Assembly: GCF_020966775.1 (NCBI RefSeq)
Contig: NZ_JAJKFV010000016.1
Coordinates: 1 to 64,000 of the forward strand
From: Rhodopirellula halodulae
Lineage (GTDB): Bacteria; Planctomycetota; Planctomycetia; Pirellulales; Pirellulaceae
Reading direction: 5' to 3'
Length of the DNA stretch: 64,000 nt
Under the pieces are notes generated by a model, which made no database searches, was not told the DNA's origin, and saw only the letters and a program-made list of their open reading frames with translations. Below are positions 45,224 through 53,702 of this stretch, in pieces. The stretch's first letter is position 1; each line of letters starts with the position of its first letter. Made by a program: the position numbers and the translations under genes.

Positions 45224-46486
45224 ATGAAACGCTCTTCATCCAACCAGGGTTTCACCTTGGTCGAGTTGCTGGTGGTCATCGCGATCATCGGTGTTTTGGT
45301 CGGACTGTTGCTGCCCGCCGTGCAAGCCGCGCGGGAAGCAGCCCGACGCATGAGTTGCAGCAACAACTTCAAGCAAATCGGCTTGGCCCTGCACAATTAC
45401 CATTCCGCCTACAACATGTTGCCGGCCCACTCGGCGGGCACGACGAACGAATCCAATTCAGGCACTCCGAATCCGTCGCGTCGAGCCGACGGTGGCGGAG
45501 GACACAACCGCAATGAGCTGAGTTGGCTGCCAGGACTGACGCCTTTCTTCGAGCAACAAGCGTTGTGGGAACAGATCAGCAATCCCATGGACGCGAACAA
45601 CGATGGCGTCATTGACTTTCAAGCCATGGGGCCCGACCCACGGATGAATTTGAGCGACCACAACGCAGCGGGAAACCGGTACAACCCTTGGCTCACCAAT
45701 GTGCCGACCTTGCGTTGCCCGAGTGACCCTGGTGAAGGCTTGCCGGCACAAGGACGTACGAACTACGCCGCCTGCCTCGGCGATTCGACTCACCACATGC
45801 ATGTTGGTGCCGAACAAGACCGTGCGAACATTCCCAATAGCGCTTGGGCACAAGCCGAACGCGCCGCTTGCCGTGGCACGTTCGTCGCCAGTCGATCCAC
45901 CGCGTTTCGTGAAATTTTGGATGGTCTGTCCAACACGATCGCGGCCGGCGAAATCATCACCAGTTTGAACGATCGCGACAAACGAGCTTTGCCGCCGGAT
46001 GCTCCCACCAGCATTCAAGCCAACAGCGGTAACCCAGCCGGTCCCGATAACGCACTGGCATGCCGCAACATGATCGATCCGGAACGTCCGCAGTTCTGGG
46101 TGAACGGGGCTCCGTTCGTGGCATCTCCCGCGGTGACCGGTCCTGCCGGTGAAATGGAGCGAGGCTTCAAATGGGCATACGGTCGCCCGCTGTTCTCTGC
46201 CATGAACACGATCCTGCCGCCCAACTCCGAGATCTGCATGCAGGGCAATCGCCACAACGAAGGCATCTTGCCGCCGAGTAGTCATCACCAAGGCGGCGTG
46301 CACGTGCTGATGGCGGACGGAGCGGTGAAGTTCATCACGGATTCGATCGAAGCCGGCAACTCCGGTGCTCCGCCCGTTCGCTGGGACGGTTGGGCGATTA
46401 ACCCAGCCGGATCCAAGAGCCCCTACGGTTTGTGGGGCGCCCTCGGCACACGAGCCGCCAAAGAGACCATCGAAGGCGAGTTCTAA
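45224..46486 (+). CDS. DUF1559 protein with type IV prepilin-like N-terminus
   Basis: 420 residues from the ATG at 45224, preceded by AAGGAG 8 bases upstream, which decides against the frame's longer extension. Prepilin motif [11 protein letters not shown], the [11 protein letters not shown] box, a diverged centre with a Gly-rich insertion, then [12 protein letters not shown] and [12 protein letters not shown] at the end. Third copy of this family in the window; probably co-transcribed with the preceding lipoprotein. Confidence 0.94.
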   Translation: MKRSSSNQGFTLVELLVVIAIIGVLVGLLLPAVQAAREAARRMSCSNNFKQIGLALHNYHSAYNMLPAHSAGTTNESNSGTPNPSRRADGGGGHNRNELSWLPGLTPFFEQQALWEQISNPMDANNDGVIDFQAMGPDPRMNLSDHNAAGNRYNPWLTNVPTLRCPSDPGEGLPAQGRTNYAACLGDSTHHMHVGAEQDRANIPNSAWAQAERAACRGTFVASRSTAFREILDGLSNTIAAGEIITSLNDRDKRALPPDAPTSIQANSGNPAGPDNALACRNMIDPERPQFWVNGAPFVASPAVTGPAGEMERGFKWAYGRPLFSAMNTILPPNSEICMQGNRHNEGILPPSSHHQGGVHVLMADGAVKFITDSIEAGNSGAPPVRWDGWAINPAGSKSPYGLWGALGTRAAKETIEGEF

Positions 46487-46502
46487 ACCTCCTCCGGCAA
46501 AC

Positions 46503-46809
46503 GTAGCGAAATTCGTGCAGACTTTCGTTGGTCGCATCCATGTAGCGAAAGCCGTGCAGATTTTCGAAGGCTTCGCTTCAAGCCAAATCCCGAAATTCTT
46601 GACGAATTTCGCTACGTGCTTGGCTTTCGAAACGCTTGACGAGTTTCGCTACTTCATCGCGTCGTAGCGAAAGTCGTTGAGACTTTCGGAGGCCTCCATT
46701 CAAGCCGATGCCAAAATTCTTGACGTCATTCGCCACATCATGACATCGAAATTCTGGACGAATTTCGCTACGTGTTTGGCCTTCGAAACTCTTGACGAGT
46801 TTCGCTACG
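46503..46809. repeat. REP/REPIN cluster upstream of the RAYT gene
   Basis: At least seven palindromes of one family: forward copies GTAGCGAAAGTCGTTGAGAC type at 46503, 46542 and 46664, and facing copies of the CGAAATTCTTGACGAATTTC type ending in GCTAC at 46591-46615, 46628-46652, 46747-46771 and 46784-46809. Forward and facing copies combine to doublets, for example 46542-46615 (74 bp). Degenerate copies extend to about 46845. Confidence 0.9.
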
Positions 46810-46915
46810 GGTTCAATCGACTAGGAAACGCTTGACGGATTTCGGGAGGGAGATTGAGGCTGCACTTTTCGCTTCGGGTTTTGAACTCCAAGAGGGACGT
46901 CGGTAGGCTTGCCGT

Positions 46916-47503
46916 ATGTTTCCCCGCAGGTCTGAACGACTGAAGCGACTCCCGCCGGAGTTCTATCAACGCGAGGCGTGGGTGCACTGGGTCCTGACAA
47001 TTGACCGTCGCCGCACCGGTTGGCTGGATGCGAAGCTTCACTGCCGGTTCCGGGAACTGCTCACGCATTCGGCGTTTCGCTACCAATTCGCTTGTCCGAT
47101 TTACACATTGATGCCCGACCACCTGCATCTTCTTTGGGCGGGTTTGTCAGCAAGCACGCGCCAGTTGCTTGCGATGAAACACTTTCACAAAAACATAAAT
47201 GCGTCTCTGCGACGCATCGGCTTTGAGTTTCAACTCCAAGCCTACGACCATGTGCTGAGGGAAGAGGAGCGAGAACGTTCTGCGGTGGAAACGACCGCGG
47301 AATACATCGCTCGAAATGCCGAACGCGAAGGACTGGTTCAGTCCGACGCCTTTGCTACCTATCCCTACACCGGCTGCCTGTTGCCGGGTGCGCCGCAAGT
47401 GAGATTGTTCGGCGAACAAGGTTGGGACGAGGTTTGGCGTACGCTGTCCTTTCTTCGACGAACCGAGTGCTACCGGCTTCCCGATCCGAAGTACAACGCC
47501 TGA
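46916..47503 (+). CDS. REP-associated tyrosine transposase (RAYT, Y1 HUH family)
   Basis: 195 residues, the usual RAYT size. The HUH metal motif is His69-Leu70-His71 in L-M-P-D-H-L-H-L-L-W, and the catalytic tyrosine is most likely Tyr130 in E-Y-I-A-R-N-A-E-R-E-G-L-V, which matches the family pattern Y-I-x-x-N-P-x-x-x-G-L. Both are intact, so activity is plausible. RAYTs nick single-stranded REP hairpins next to a GTAG tetranucleotide and are thought to move or maintain them. The gene is enclosed on both sides by REP doublets of a single family, the expected cognate arrangement. Confidence 0.92.
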   Translation: MFPRRSERLKRLPPEFYQREAWVHWVLTIDRRRTGWLDAKLHCRFRELLTHSAFRYQFACPIYTLMPDHLHLLWAGLSASTRQLLAMKHFHKNINASLRRIGFEFQLQAYDHVLREEERERSAVETTAEYIARNAEREGLVQSDAFATYPYTGCLLPGAPQVRLFGEQGWDEVWRTLSFLRRTECYRLPDPKYNA

Positions 47504-47509
47504 TTTCCC

Positions 47510-47616
47510 GTAGCGAAAGTCGTCAAGACTTTCGGAGCATCCGTTCAAAACAAATTCGAAATTCTTGACGAATTTCGCTACGTGCTTAGCTCAAAATTCT
47601 TGACGAGTTTCGCTAC
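47510..47616. repeat. REP/REPIN cluster downstream of the RAYT gene
   Basis: GTAGCGAAAGTCGTCAAGAC at 47510 and the facing CGAAATTCTTGACGAATTTC ending in CTAC at 47582 make a 73-bp doublet; another facing copy ends at 47616. The adjacent CGCTAC just after gives the TAG stop of the phosphatase gene on the minus strand. Confidence 0.9.
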
Positions 47617-47623
47617 TTACTCG

Positions 47624-48457
47624 CTACGGTTTCGTTTGCAATCGCTGCAGCACGGCGTCGTGGAGGTGGCCGTTGGTTCCGACTCCGTCGCCGCCTCGCA
47701 CGGTGTCGACGCCTTTCCACGAAGTGAAACGTCCACCGGCCTCGGCCAGAATCGGTGCAATGGCGGCAACGTCCCACGCATTGCAAATGGGGTCGACCAT
47801 CAAATCAGCTCGGCCCGTTGCGACCATCGCGTAGCCGTAGCCATCGCCCCAGGTGCGAGTCAACCAAGTGTCTCGCTGCAACGTTTCAAACACGTCGGTG
47901 TCTCCACGATCACCCTCGCCTCGCTCACCAAACGTTTTGGCTTCACTGGTCACGAAAACCGCTCGCGAGAGATCGGATTGCTCCGACACACGGGCTTCCT
48001 TCCACGTTTCCAGATCCGATGTTTGATAAGCGTTCATGTTCAACGCCCCCACGACCATCTGCTGCAACGCCGGCAAATAGATGACTCCCGCAATGGGGAA
48101 TTCATCACACTCGACGGCCAGCAGCGTGCTGTAGAGCGGCACGCCACAAATGAACGACTTGGTCCCGTCGATCGGATCGACGACCCAGCGATACCGGCTG
48201 GCACCTTCGCTGTCGGCGAACTCTTCCCCTGCGATCGCGTCATCCGGAAATTGTTTGGCCACCAGTTCGCGAACCAATTGTTCTGCTTCGCGGTCCGCGA
48301 TCGTGACCGGCGAATCATCCGATTTGTGGTCCACGGACAGCGATGGTTTGCCATAGTGCGTCAACGTGTGCTGCCCGGCTTGGCGAGCGATCTCGACCAT
48401 CGCGGTCAATCGCCCGTCGTGTTCCGATTGCCATTGAGCAGGTGTCCAATCCGACAT
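47624..48457 (-). CDS. Inositol-monophosphatase-family phosphatase (histidinol-phosphatase-like)
   Basis: 277 residues. The metal-binding residues are Glu78/Glu79 in A-G-E-E-F, Asp94 and Asp97 in V-D-P-I-D-G-T-K-S-F, and the late Asp of N-A-W-D-V-A-A. The W-V-V-D-P-I-D-G-T-K-S-F form (Lys after Thr) and the following C-G-V-P-L-Y are typical of the HisN-like subgroup acting on histidinol phosphate; inositol phosphate is the alternative. The stop codon TAG is read from a GTAGCG sequence of the repeat cluster. Confidence 0.88.
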   Translation of the reverse strand: MSDWTPAQWQSEHDGRLTAMVEIARQAGQHTLTHYGKPSLSVDHKSDDSPVTIADREAEQLVRELVAKQFPDDAIAGEEFADSEGASRYRWVVDPIDGTKSFICGVPLYSTLLAVECDEFPIAGVIYLPALQQMVVGALNMNAYQTSDLETWKEARVSEQSDLSRAVFVTSEAKTFGERGEGDRGDTDVFETLQRDTWLTRTWGDGYGYAMVATGRADLMVDPICNAWDVAAIAPILAEAGGRFTSWKGVDTVRGGDGVGTNGHLHDAVLQRLQTKP

Positions 48458-48550
48458 GAATCTCAGAGGTGTTGGAGGTACGAAATCAATTCGCCGACCG
48501 ATTCGGTCGCACCATCTGAAGGGATCGCGGCGGAACGCACCAGAGGTCGC

Positions 48551-50341
48551 TCAGCGAACGGATTCGCCCTCGCCGTTGATGGCGGAAATGGAATTGGCAG
48601 GAATCACCGTGGCATTGGTCCCGCCCAGCATCTCATCAGTAATTTGCAGCACGACCACCTGTTCTTTCAGCGTCACGTTTTCTCTCGAACGCACCTGCAA
48701 ACGCACTTGGTATTTGCCGGCGACCAAATCGTCGGGAACAAAAAACTGCAATTCACGTTTTTGTCCGGGAGCCAACCATCGACCAAAGCCGTCCAGCATT
48801 CGGTGCGGACGCGAACCGTCATCGCGACCCAGCAACAGCTCCGCATGAATCGGCGCGTAACCTTGCCCGTGGTTGGAAAGTTCCATCACGAAACCTTTGC
48901 CGGCTGTCAAATTTGCCCACTGTAGCGGCCCCGCTTCGACCTGCAACGCGGGACGTTCCGCATGCACCAACTCCAGTGGTAATGCGGCGGCCGAGGCGAC
49001 TTCATTGGGCGAATCCAAGTCCCGACGAATGACGTCGAGCGTTCCCCACTCCGCCGACAGATCACTCTTGCCACGCAACATGGCACGGATCGTCTTGGTC
49101 CGCCCAGCGGCGATTTCAAATTTGGACTTTGACAACATCAATCGTTGAATGGGATCGCCCAAGTGATCACGCGGGACCAAGTGAATCTGCTGATCGCTTT
49201 CGCTGTGGTTGCTCACCTGCAACGTGATCATTCGCTGAGTTCCCTCGACGCGCCCGAGTTCAATCTGGGCTGGTTCCAACGTGACACCAGGGCCCAAACT
49301 AGCGATCTTGGTATCCAAAGCTCGGAAGCGATCCGCCATCAAGTTCTGCTGAAAGACCTTCTCTTTCATCGTGCGTCGACCATTGCTGACATGCAGGCTC
49401 AAGTCGTAGGCACCGTTGATGAACGTCGTTTCCAAAGGAGCTTCCAAACGCAACCGTGCATGGGGCATCATTCGCACCAAGTACTTGTCGTCGTCGTTCA
49501 AGTTCGCTCGAGCTGGCATGAACAACGAAACAGGATCCAAGGTTGATCGGCGACGAGTCCCGTTTGAATTGGACTGAGCCAACTCGCTACGCACGCGGCA
49601 TTCCAGAGCAAAGTCCGATGGATTGCGAACGTAGGCTTGGACGTATGGCATACCGTCTTTCGAGATGATGGTTGCGTTCTCCAAAACCAGTTGATCCATT
49701 CCGCTCGTGTCGACGACACCCGTTTCAATGTCCACTCGCAGCACGTACTGCGTGACATAGCGAATGCTTGCCTGAGTCGCCGCGGCGGGTGCGTCGGGTG
49801 TCTCGTTTTCTTTGATCACCCCGTGGTCACGAACCAACAAACCAAAGGACAGGTAGTTGGTCTTGGTCAACGGAACCGTGACCGTGCCTTTCAGCTCGAC
49901 GGTTTCTCCCGCATTCAAAGTGAACCGCGTCGGCGTGCTGAAACGAACTCCGTCCATCGGCGGGCTGTGTTCATCGTGCAAGATGATGCCCGTTTCTTCT
50001 TGGCGTAGCTGAACCGGCGAGACATCGACCTGCATGGTCTTGCCAGTCGAGGTGACTTGGAAAGTAAACGGGATCACCTCCCCGCGTCGTGCTTTGAAAC
50101 GTTGGACAACTGGTTCAATCCGAAACGCGTGCTCGACTCGACGATTGATGCTGACCCGTTTGCCACCAGGCAAATCGCCAGGCACGTTTCCAGCTTGATT
50201 GCCGTCCTGACCGTCTCGCGTCGAACGTGGATTCTGAGCCAACGTTGTGCTGGTCATCAAGACGAAAACCAAACCTGCGAGAAGACCATGGAATAGGAGG
50301 CCACGGGATTTGTATGTGACAAAGGGGGCTAGCGCGGTCAT
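48551..50341 (-). CDS. Secreted beta-rich protein of unknown function, next to a secretin
   Basis: 596 residues from Met at 50341 (frame open to 50413). Signal peptide L-F-H-G-L-L-A-G-L-V-F-V-L-M with cleavage after T-L-A-Q. The mature protein is almost all beta: residues about 65-190 resemble the immunoglobulin-like domains of surface-protein chaperones or DUF916-type proteins (F-R-I-E-P-V-V-Q-R-F-K-A-R-R-G-E, then R-F-T-L-N-A-G-E-T-V-E-L-K-G-T-V-T-V-P), and two or three further sandwich domains follow (E-L-G-R-V-E-G-T-Q-R-M-I-T-L-Q-V-S-N-H-S). I do not recognise a named family. Downstream of the secretin on the same strand, 180 bases apart; a partner or assembly factor is inferred. Confidence 0.75.
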   Translation of the reverse strand: MTALAPFVTYKSRGLLFHGLLAGLVFVLMTSTTLAQNPRSTRDGQDGNQAGNVPGDLPGGKRVSINRRVEHAFRIEPVVQRFKARRGEVIPFTFQVTSTGKTMQVDVSPVQLRQEETGIILHDEHSPPMDGVRFSTPTRFTLNAGETVELKGTVTVPLTKTNYLSFGLLVRDHGVIKENETPDAPAAATQASIRYVTQYVLRVDIETGVVDTSGMDQLVLENATIISKDGMPYVQAYVRNPSDFALECRVRSELAQSNSNGTRRRSTLDPVSLFMPARANLNDDDKYLVRMMPHARLRLEAPLETTFINGAYDLSLHVSNGRRTMKEKVFQQNLMADRFRALDTKIASLGPGVTLEPAQIELGRVEGTQRMITLQVSNHSESDQQIHLVPRDHLGDPIQRLMLSKSKFEIAAGRTKTIRAMLRGKSDLSAEWGTLDVIRRDLDSPNEVASAAALPLELVHAERPALQVEAGPLQWANLTAGKGFVMELSNHGQGYAPIHAELLLGRDDGSRPHRMLDGFGRWLAPGQKRELQFFVPDDLVAGKYQVRLQVRSRENVTLKEQVVVLQITDEMLGGTNATVIPANSISAINGEGESVR

Positions 50342-50521
50342 CGATGTCGTTTTCAAGAGGTGGGCAAGTGGGCACATGAATTGGAGAAGTTGAATTTGCT
50401 CACACAGGTTCATGTGCTACCGGCAGCAGATGAACATGATCGCGAGAAAGAATTCCACTCACCAAGACAGTAAGGGGCTGCAGAAGGTTTGCACTTAAAA
50501 ACGTTGGATGACGACGCGAAT

Positions 50522-52132
50522 TTATCCACCTGCGGTGATGATGGCCGTGTCGGTGGAACGCACGATGCGGGGCGAGATGAAGATCACCACTTCGGCATCA
50601 CGAGTTTGCCGCTCGGTCGTTTGAAACAGCTTTCCAACGCCAGGCAAACGACTGAGCCCTGGGATACGGTTCACTCGGTCCACCGTTTCGCGTTGCACCA
50701 AACCTCCGATCACGATGGTCTTACCGTCTTTGACATTCACGGTCGTTGAAACACTGCGTCGATTGATGATTGGGTACTGATTGATGGACAACTGAGTCGT
50801 CGCGTTTCGCACGTCTTCACTGACTTCCGCTTTTTCGATCTCGATCGTGACTTCATCGCCGCGAATGTGAGGCGTGATGTCCAGCACGATTCCCGCATCC
50901 ACTTTTTGGATGTCCTGTTGGAAGAACACCGAGTTGTTCCCGGTGGATCCAGGCGGTTGCACACTGAAAAACGTTTCGCGATTGATCGCGATGTTGGCTT
51001 GCTCGCCATCTTTGGCCATCACGTGCGGCGTCGCTCGAATGGTCAGATATCCTTTTTCTGAAAGCAGTTTGACAAACGCGGAAGTGCTGCCGAAGTCGGA
51101 AAAGATCGCATCAAGTCCGGCTTGTGACACCTCACCATTGAGTGCCAACCCAGAAGCACTCAAGGACAAACGTTTGACGCCTTCCATTTCCACCGCGTGT
51201 TGCCAATCCAATCCAAATTGGAAACCCGAATCGGGCGACACCACGCAAATGATGGCTTCCAAAACCACCTGCGGAATCGGTTGGTCAATGGTTTGGAACC
51301 GCTCGATGATGTCGTTGGCGATCGTGGGCGGCGCTTCGACAAGCATCGTTTTTGCTTGTTCAACCACGGTCACGTACTGCAACCAAGCCACAGGAACCGT
51401 TTCCAACAGCGTGTTCGGATCCATGTGAGCCGGTTGATAGCGGTGCTTCACTGAAACCAACGGAAACAACGGCGACGCGGGGTCAGGCGGCGCGACAATC
51501 AATTGACGTCCGCGGCGAGTGGACGCCAAGCCCAACGGCAACAAAACCTTTTCAACAGCTTCGTCGATTGTCAGGTCATTGATTTGCGCGTTCACAATCC
51601 CAGAGACGTTGTCATCCAAGACCAGATCCAATTCGGCATCGGCAGCCAACAATGTCAACACTTCGCGAACGTCGGTTTCAATGAACTCTTCTTGAATCAG
51701 AAATTCATCGTTCGGAGTGTCGTTCCATCCGCTGGCGTCTTGAACGAAGGCGGCTTGCTGGATGGGAATCAGGTCATCCCCACGCCGATCGGGCTGCCAT
51801 TCGCTGTAACCGTCCACGGACCAATCGTTCTGGTATTTCGGGATCTCTTGATCCGTTCCGTACTGGAGGTCCATGTTGTCCTGTGGAATAACGAAGGACT
51901 CATCCACCAACACCGGCTCGCCTACGTTGCCGACCATGTCGGGGTCGCCGCCGCGTTCCGCATTGGAATGATCCAATGACTGTTGAATCAGTTCATCGAT
52001 GCTGGTCCGATGGAAATCGGGTCGGTACACGCACCCTGACAGAAGAAAGGTCAGAAATATCCCCATCATCGACGCGTCTATGCAGACGCATCGTTCTCGT
52101 TGAAAGGTCGTGAGGGCAGACCGATGGGACAA
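50522..52132 (-). CDS. Secretin lipoprotein, PilQ/GspD superfamily
   Basis: Up to 536 residues with a TTG start; Met at 52069 is an alternative. Both place a lipobox F-L-L-S-G-C after a short hydrophobic stretch, so it is probably a self-piloting lipoprotein. At about 145-215 there is a secretin/TonB short N-terminal domain (F-I-E-T-D-V-R-E-V-L-T-L-L-A). The core from about 275 to 520 has V-V-L-E-A-I-I-C-V-V, V-D-A-G-I-V-L-D-I-T-P, the G-K-T-I-V-I-G-G-L motif and I-P-G-L-S-R-L-P-G-V-G-K-L-F. Only one N-terminal domain is present, much less than the secretin at 1689. Neighbouring genes encode a pilin-like secreted protein and a beta-rich secreted protein, but no pilus motor. Confidence 0.92.
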   Translation of the reverse strand: MSHRSALTTFQRERCVCIDASMMGIFLTFLLSGCVYRPDFHRTSIDELIQQSLDHSNAERGGDPDMVGNVGEPVLVDESFVIPQDNMDLQYGTDQEIPKYQNDWSVDGYSEWQPDRRGDDLIPIQQAAFVQDASGWNDTPNDEFLIQEEFIETDVREVLTLLAADAELDLVLDDNVSGIVNAQINDLTIDEAVEKVLLPLGLASTRRGRQLIVAPPDPASPLFPLVSVKHRYQPAHMDPNTLLETVPVAWLQYVTVVEQAKTMLVEAPPTIANDIIERFQTIDQPIPQVVLEAIICVVSPDSGFQFGLDWQHAVEMEGVKRLSLSASGLALNGEVSQAGLDAIFSDFGSTSAFVKLLSEKGYLTIRATPHVMAKDGEQANIAINRETFFSVQPPGSTGNNSVFFQQDIQKVDAGIVLDITPHIRGDEVTIEIEKAEVSEDVRNATTQLSINQYPIINRRSVSTTVNVKDGKTIVIGGLVQRETVDRVNRIPGLSRLPGVGKLFQTTERQTRDAEVVIFISPRIVRSTDTAIITAGG

Positions 52133-52453
52133 AGCAGCAACTCAAGGGGCAAACGCGAAGGGGCAGTTTCGCTCGACACCATCCCGCTTTTCCTACGAAA
52201 ACCGACTGGATCCGCGACATTCGCATGCTGAAAACGGCTTGCTGATGTGCAACGAGCCAGCTTTCCTGCAAACGAACAAGGATACGTGAAACGATGTCTA
52301 GGGTTGCTGTTAGCGGTTGTACACTAGTGTGCCAATCCCGATTCCTGCACCGCTTCGGTTTTTTAACGCTCCGTCGGGGGGAGACCGCAGGGCTTGCCAG
52401 CCGACGTCGATTCCGCAAGCGTTCTGATCGTCTCGGTGGCGTTCCGACATGCA

Positions 52454-52481
52454 GACGGCCCGTGATTGCTCACGGGCCGTC
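52454..52481. other. Strong hairpin in the gap between secretin and pilin-like genes
   Basis: GACGGCCCGTG and CACGGGCCGTC form a perfect 11-bp GC-rich stem with a 6-base loop. No T run follows on either strand, so it is not a classical terminator; it might act as an mRNA-stabilising or attenuating element. The remainder of 52133-52780 shows no gene; a 10-bp palindrome ACACTAGTGT lies at 52321-52330 and GGGCAAATCAA repeats at about 52528-52558. Confidence 0.6.
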
Positions 52482-52780
52482 GCATGTTTGAGTGACCGTC
52501 GTTCAAGGACTCATTATTCGGTTGATAGGGCAAATCAATCGATGATGGGGCAAATCAAAGAGTCCTCGCACAAACAGGTGGGCAGCCCGTCCGGTCACTC
52601 AATTGTCTTCTTGTGGGAGTGTCATTGTGGGGCAGATTTTGTGACGGTGTTGATTGCAGGGCGTTGACGACCGGCGTGGATTGTCCATTGTCGCCGGAGT
52701 CAATGACCGGAAATCAACACTCGCCGCAGAAAGCGTTCGATCTGTCGAGATCGAACGAAACAAGTCTCAGTCTCGATCGA

Positions 52781-53326
52781 TCACAGAGCGGTGATCGTAC
52801 CGGTGACGATGGTTTCATACGTCCCTGCGGCGAAGGTGCCGAAGGTTCCCGTGATGAACTCCACCGACAAGTCCAACGTGGCGTTGGAGACGCCATCGCT
52901 GACCGCGGAGACGGTGGCGACGTTGACCGAATTGGCATAATCCGTTTGTGCCGTGGCTTGCGAAACAGTGAACGCGCCGGGACCGGTTTGACTGTTGATC
53001 GACAAACCAAGCTTTGCGTCGCGTTTGAACGTCGCGTCAGCGGTGTTCACGAATGGGCCATTGGTGGCAAAAGAAACACTCACACCGTTTTGGCTGTTTC
53101 CGATCACGGACCATGGTTGAGCCGTGAAGGCTTGGTTCGCGTCGGTCTCATCGTGCGTCAAAACCGCGTCTGATGGAGCGGTGACGCTCATGTTCACCGC
53201 AACGTTGGCGGTGAATTTTTGCGTGTCGGTGGTCGCTGCATCGACGGGAGCGACAACTCCCATGGCAACGGCGATAGCGGACAACAAAGCGATGGGGCGA
53301 AGGGCAAATTTCATTTTCTTACTCAT
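52781..53326 (-). CDS. Secreted pilin-like / spore-coat-U-like protein
   Basis: 181 residues. A clear signal peptide (A-L-L-S-A-I-A-V-A-M-G-V-V, cleavage after A-P-V-D-A). The mature 150 residues are a single beta sandwich: A-N-V-A-V-N-M-S-V-T-A-P at the start, N-G-V-S-V-S-F-A-T-N in the middle, and the final donor-strand-like F-A-A-G-T-Y-E-T-I-V-T-G-T-I-T-A, which strongly resembles the A-G-T-Y-x-D-x-V-x-V-x-V ending of SCPU/fimbrial major subunits. No cysteines. It may be a fibre subunit or adhesin. No usher or classical chaperone gene is near; a secretin follows on the same strand. Confidence 0.75.
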   Translation of the reverse strand: MSKKMKFALRPIALLSAIAVAMGVVAPVDAATTDTQKFTANVAVNMSVTAPSDAVLTHDETDANQAFTAQPWSVIGNSQNGVSVSFATNGPFVNTADATFKRDAKLGLSINSQTGPGAFTVSQATAQTDYANSVNVATVSAVSDGVSNATLDLSVEFITGTFGTFAAGTYETIVTGTITAL

Positions 53327-53702
53327 CCAAGTTGGTTGAACAAAGGGGCAAATTCAAAGGAGCAAATCAAGAGATGAATCAACCGAATCGTGGCTCGAAC
53401 ATCCTTGGGCAGCTCACCGACATGGGATACAAGATCACCATGTTGGCCGGGTGGGCTTCGCACGAAACACGTCGTTCGGTCGACACGGAAACTTAAAACG
53501 CATTTCGCGTCCAACCGGTGAACTTGCAATTTTTCTCCTCGCATCTAGACGAAATTCTGTCCAAAAGTTCAGGCTAGAACCTGCTCAATGTTCACCTTCG
53601 ATCAAATTGGGCTAGCGATGATCGCTCGGGCTTCACTATGGAAGAGAGAACCCTTCAAAACTACGCCTTTGGAAGCACGTACCCGGCAGGGGAGAGACCA
53701 CC
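53327..53702. promoter_or_regulatory. Divergent promoter region of pilin-like and L,D-transpeptidase genes
   Basis: 376 bases without a gene. Just upstream of the pilin-like start are GGGGCAAATTCAAAGG and GAGCAAATCAAGAG (53345-53373), close matches to the GGGGCAAATCAAAGAG copies found downstream of the same gene. They may be regulator sites, or the scar of a duplication. Clear promoter boxes cannot be assigned. Confidence 0.4.

Noticed and set aside
52454-52481. Rho-independent terminator for the pilin-like or secretin gene
   Set aside because: Perfect stem but no T run on either strand; kept only as a hairpin of unknown role.
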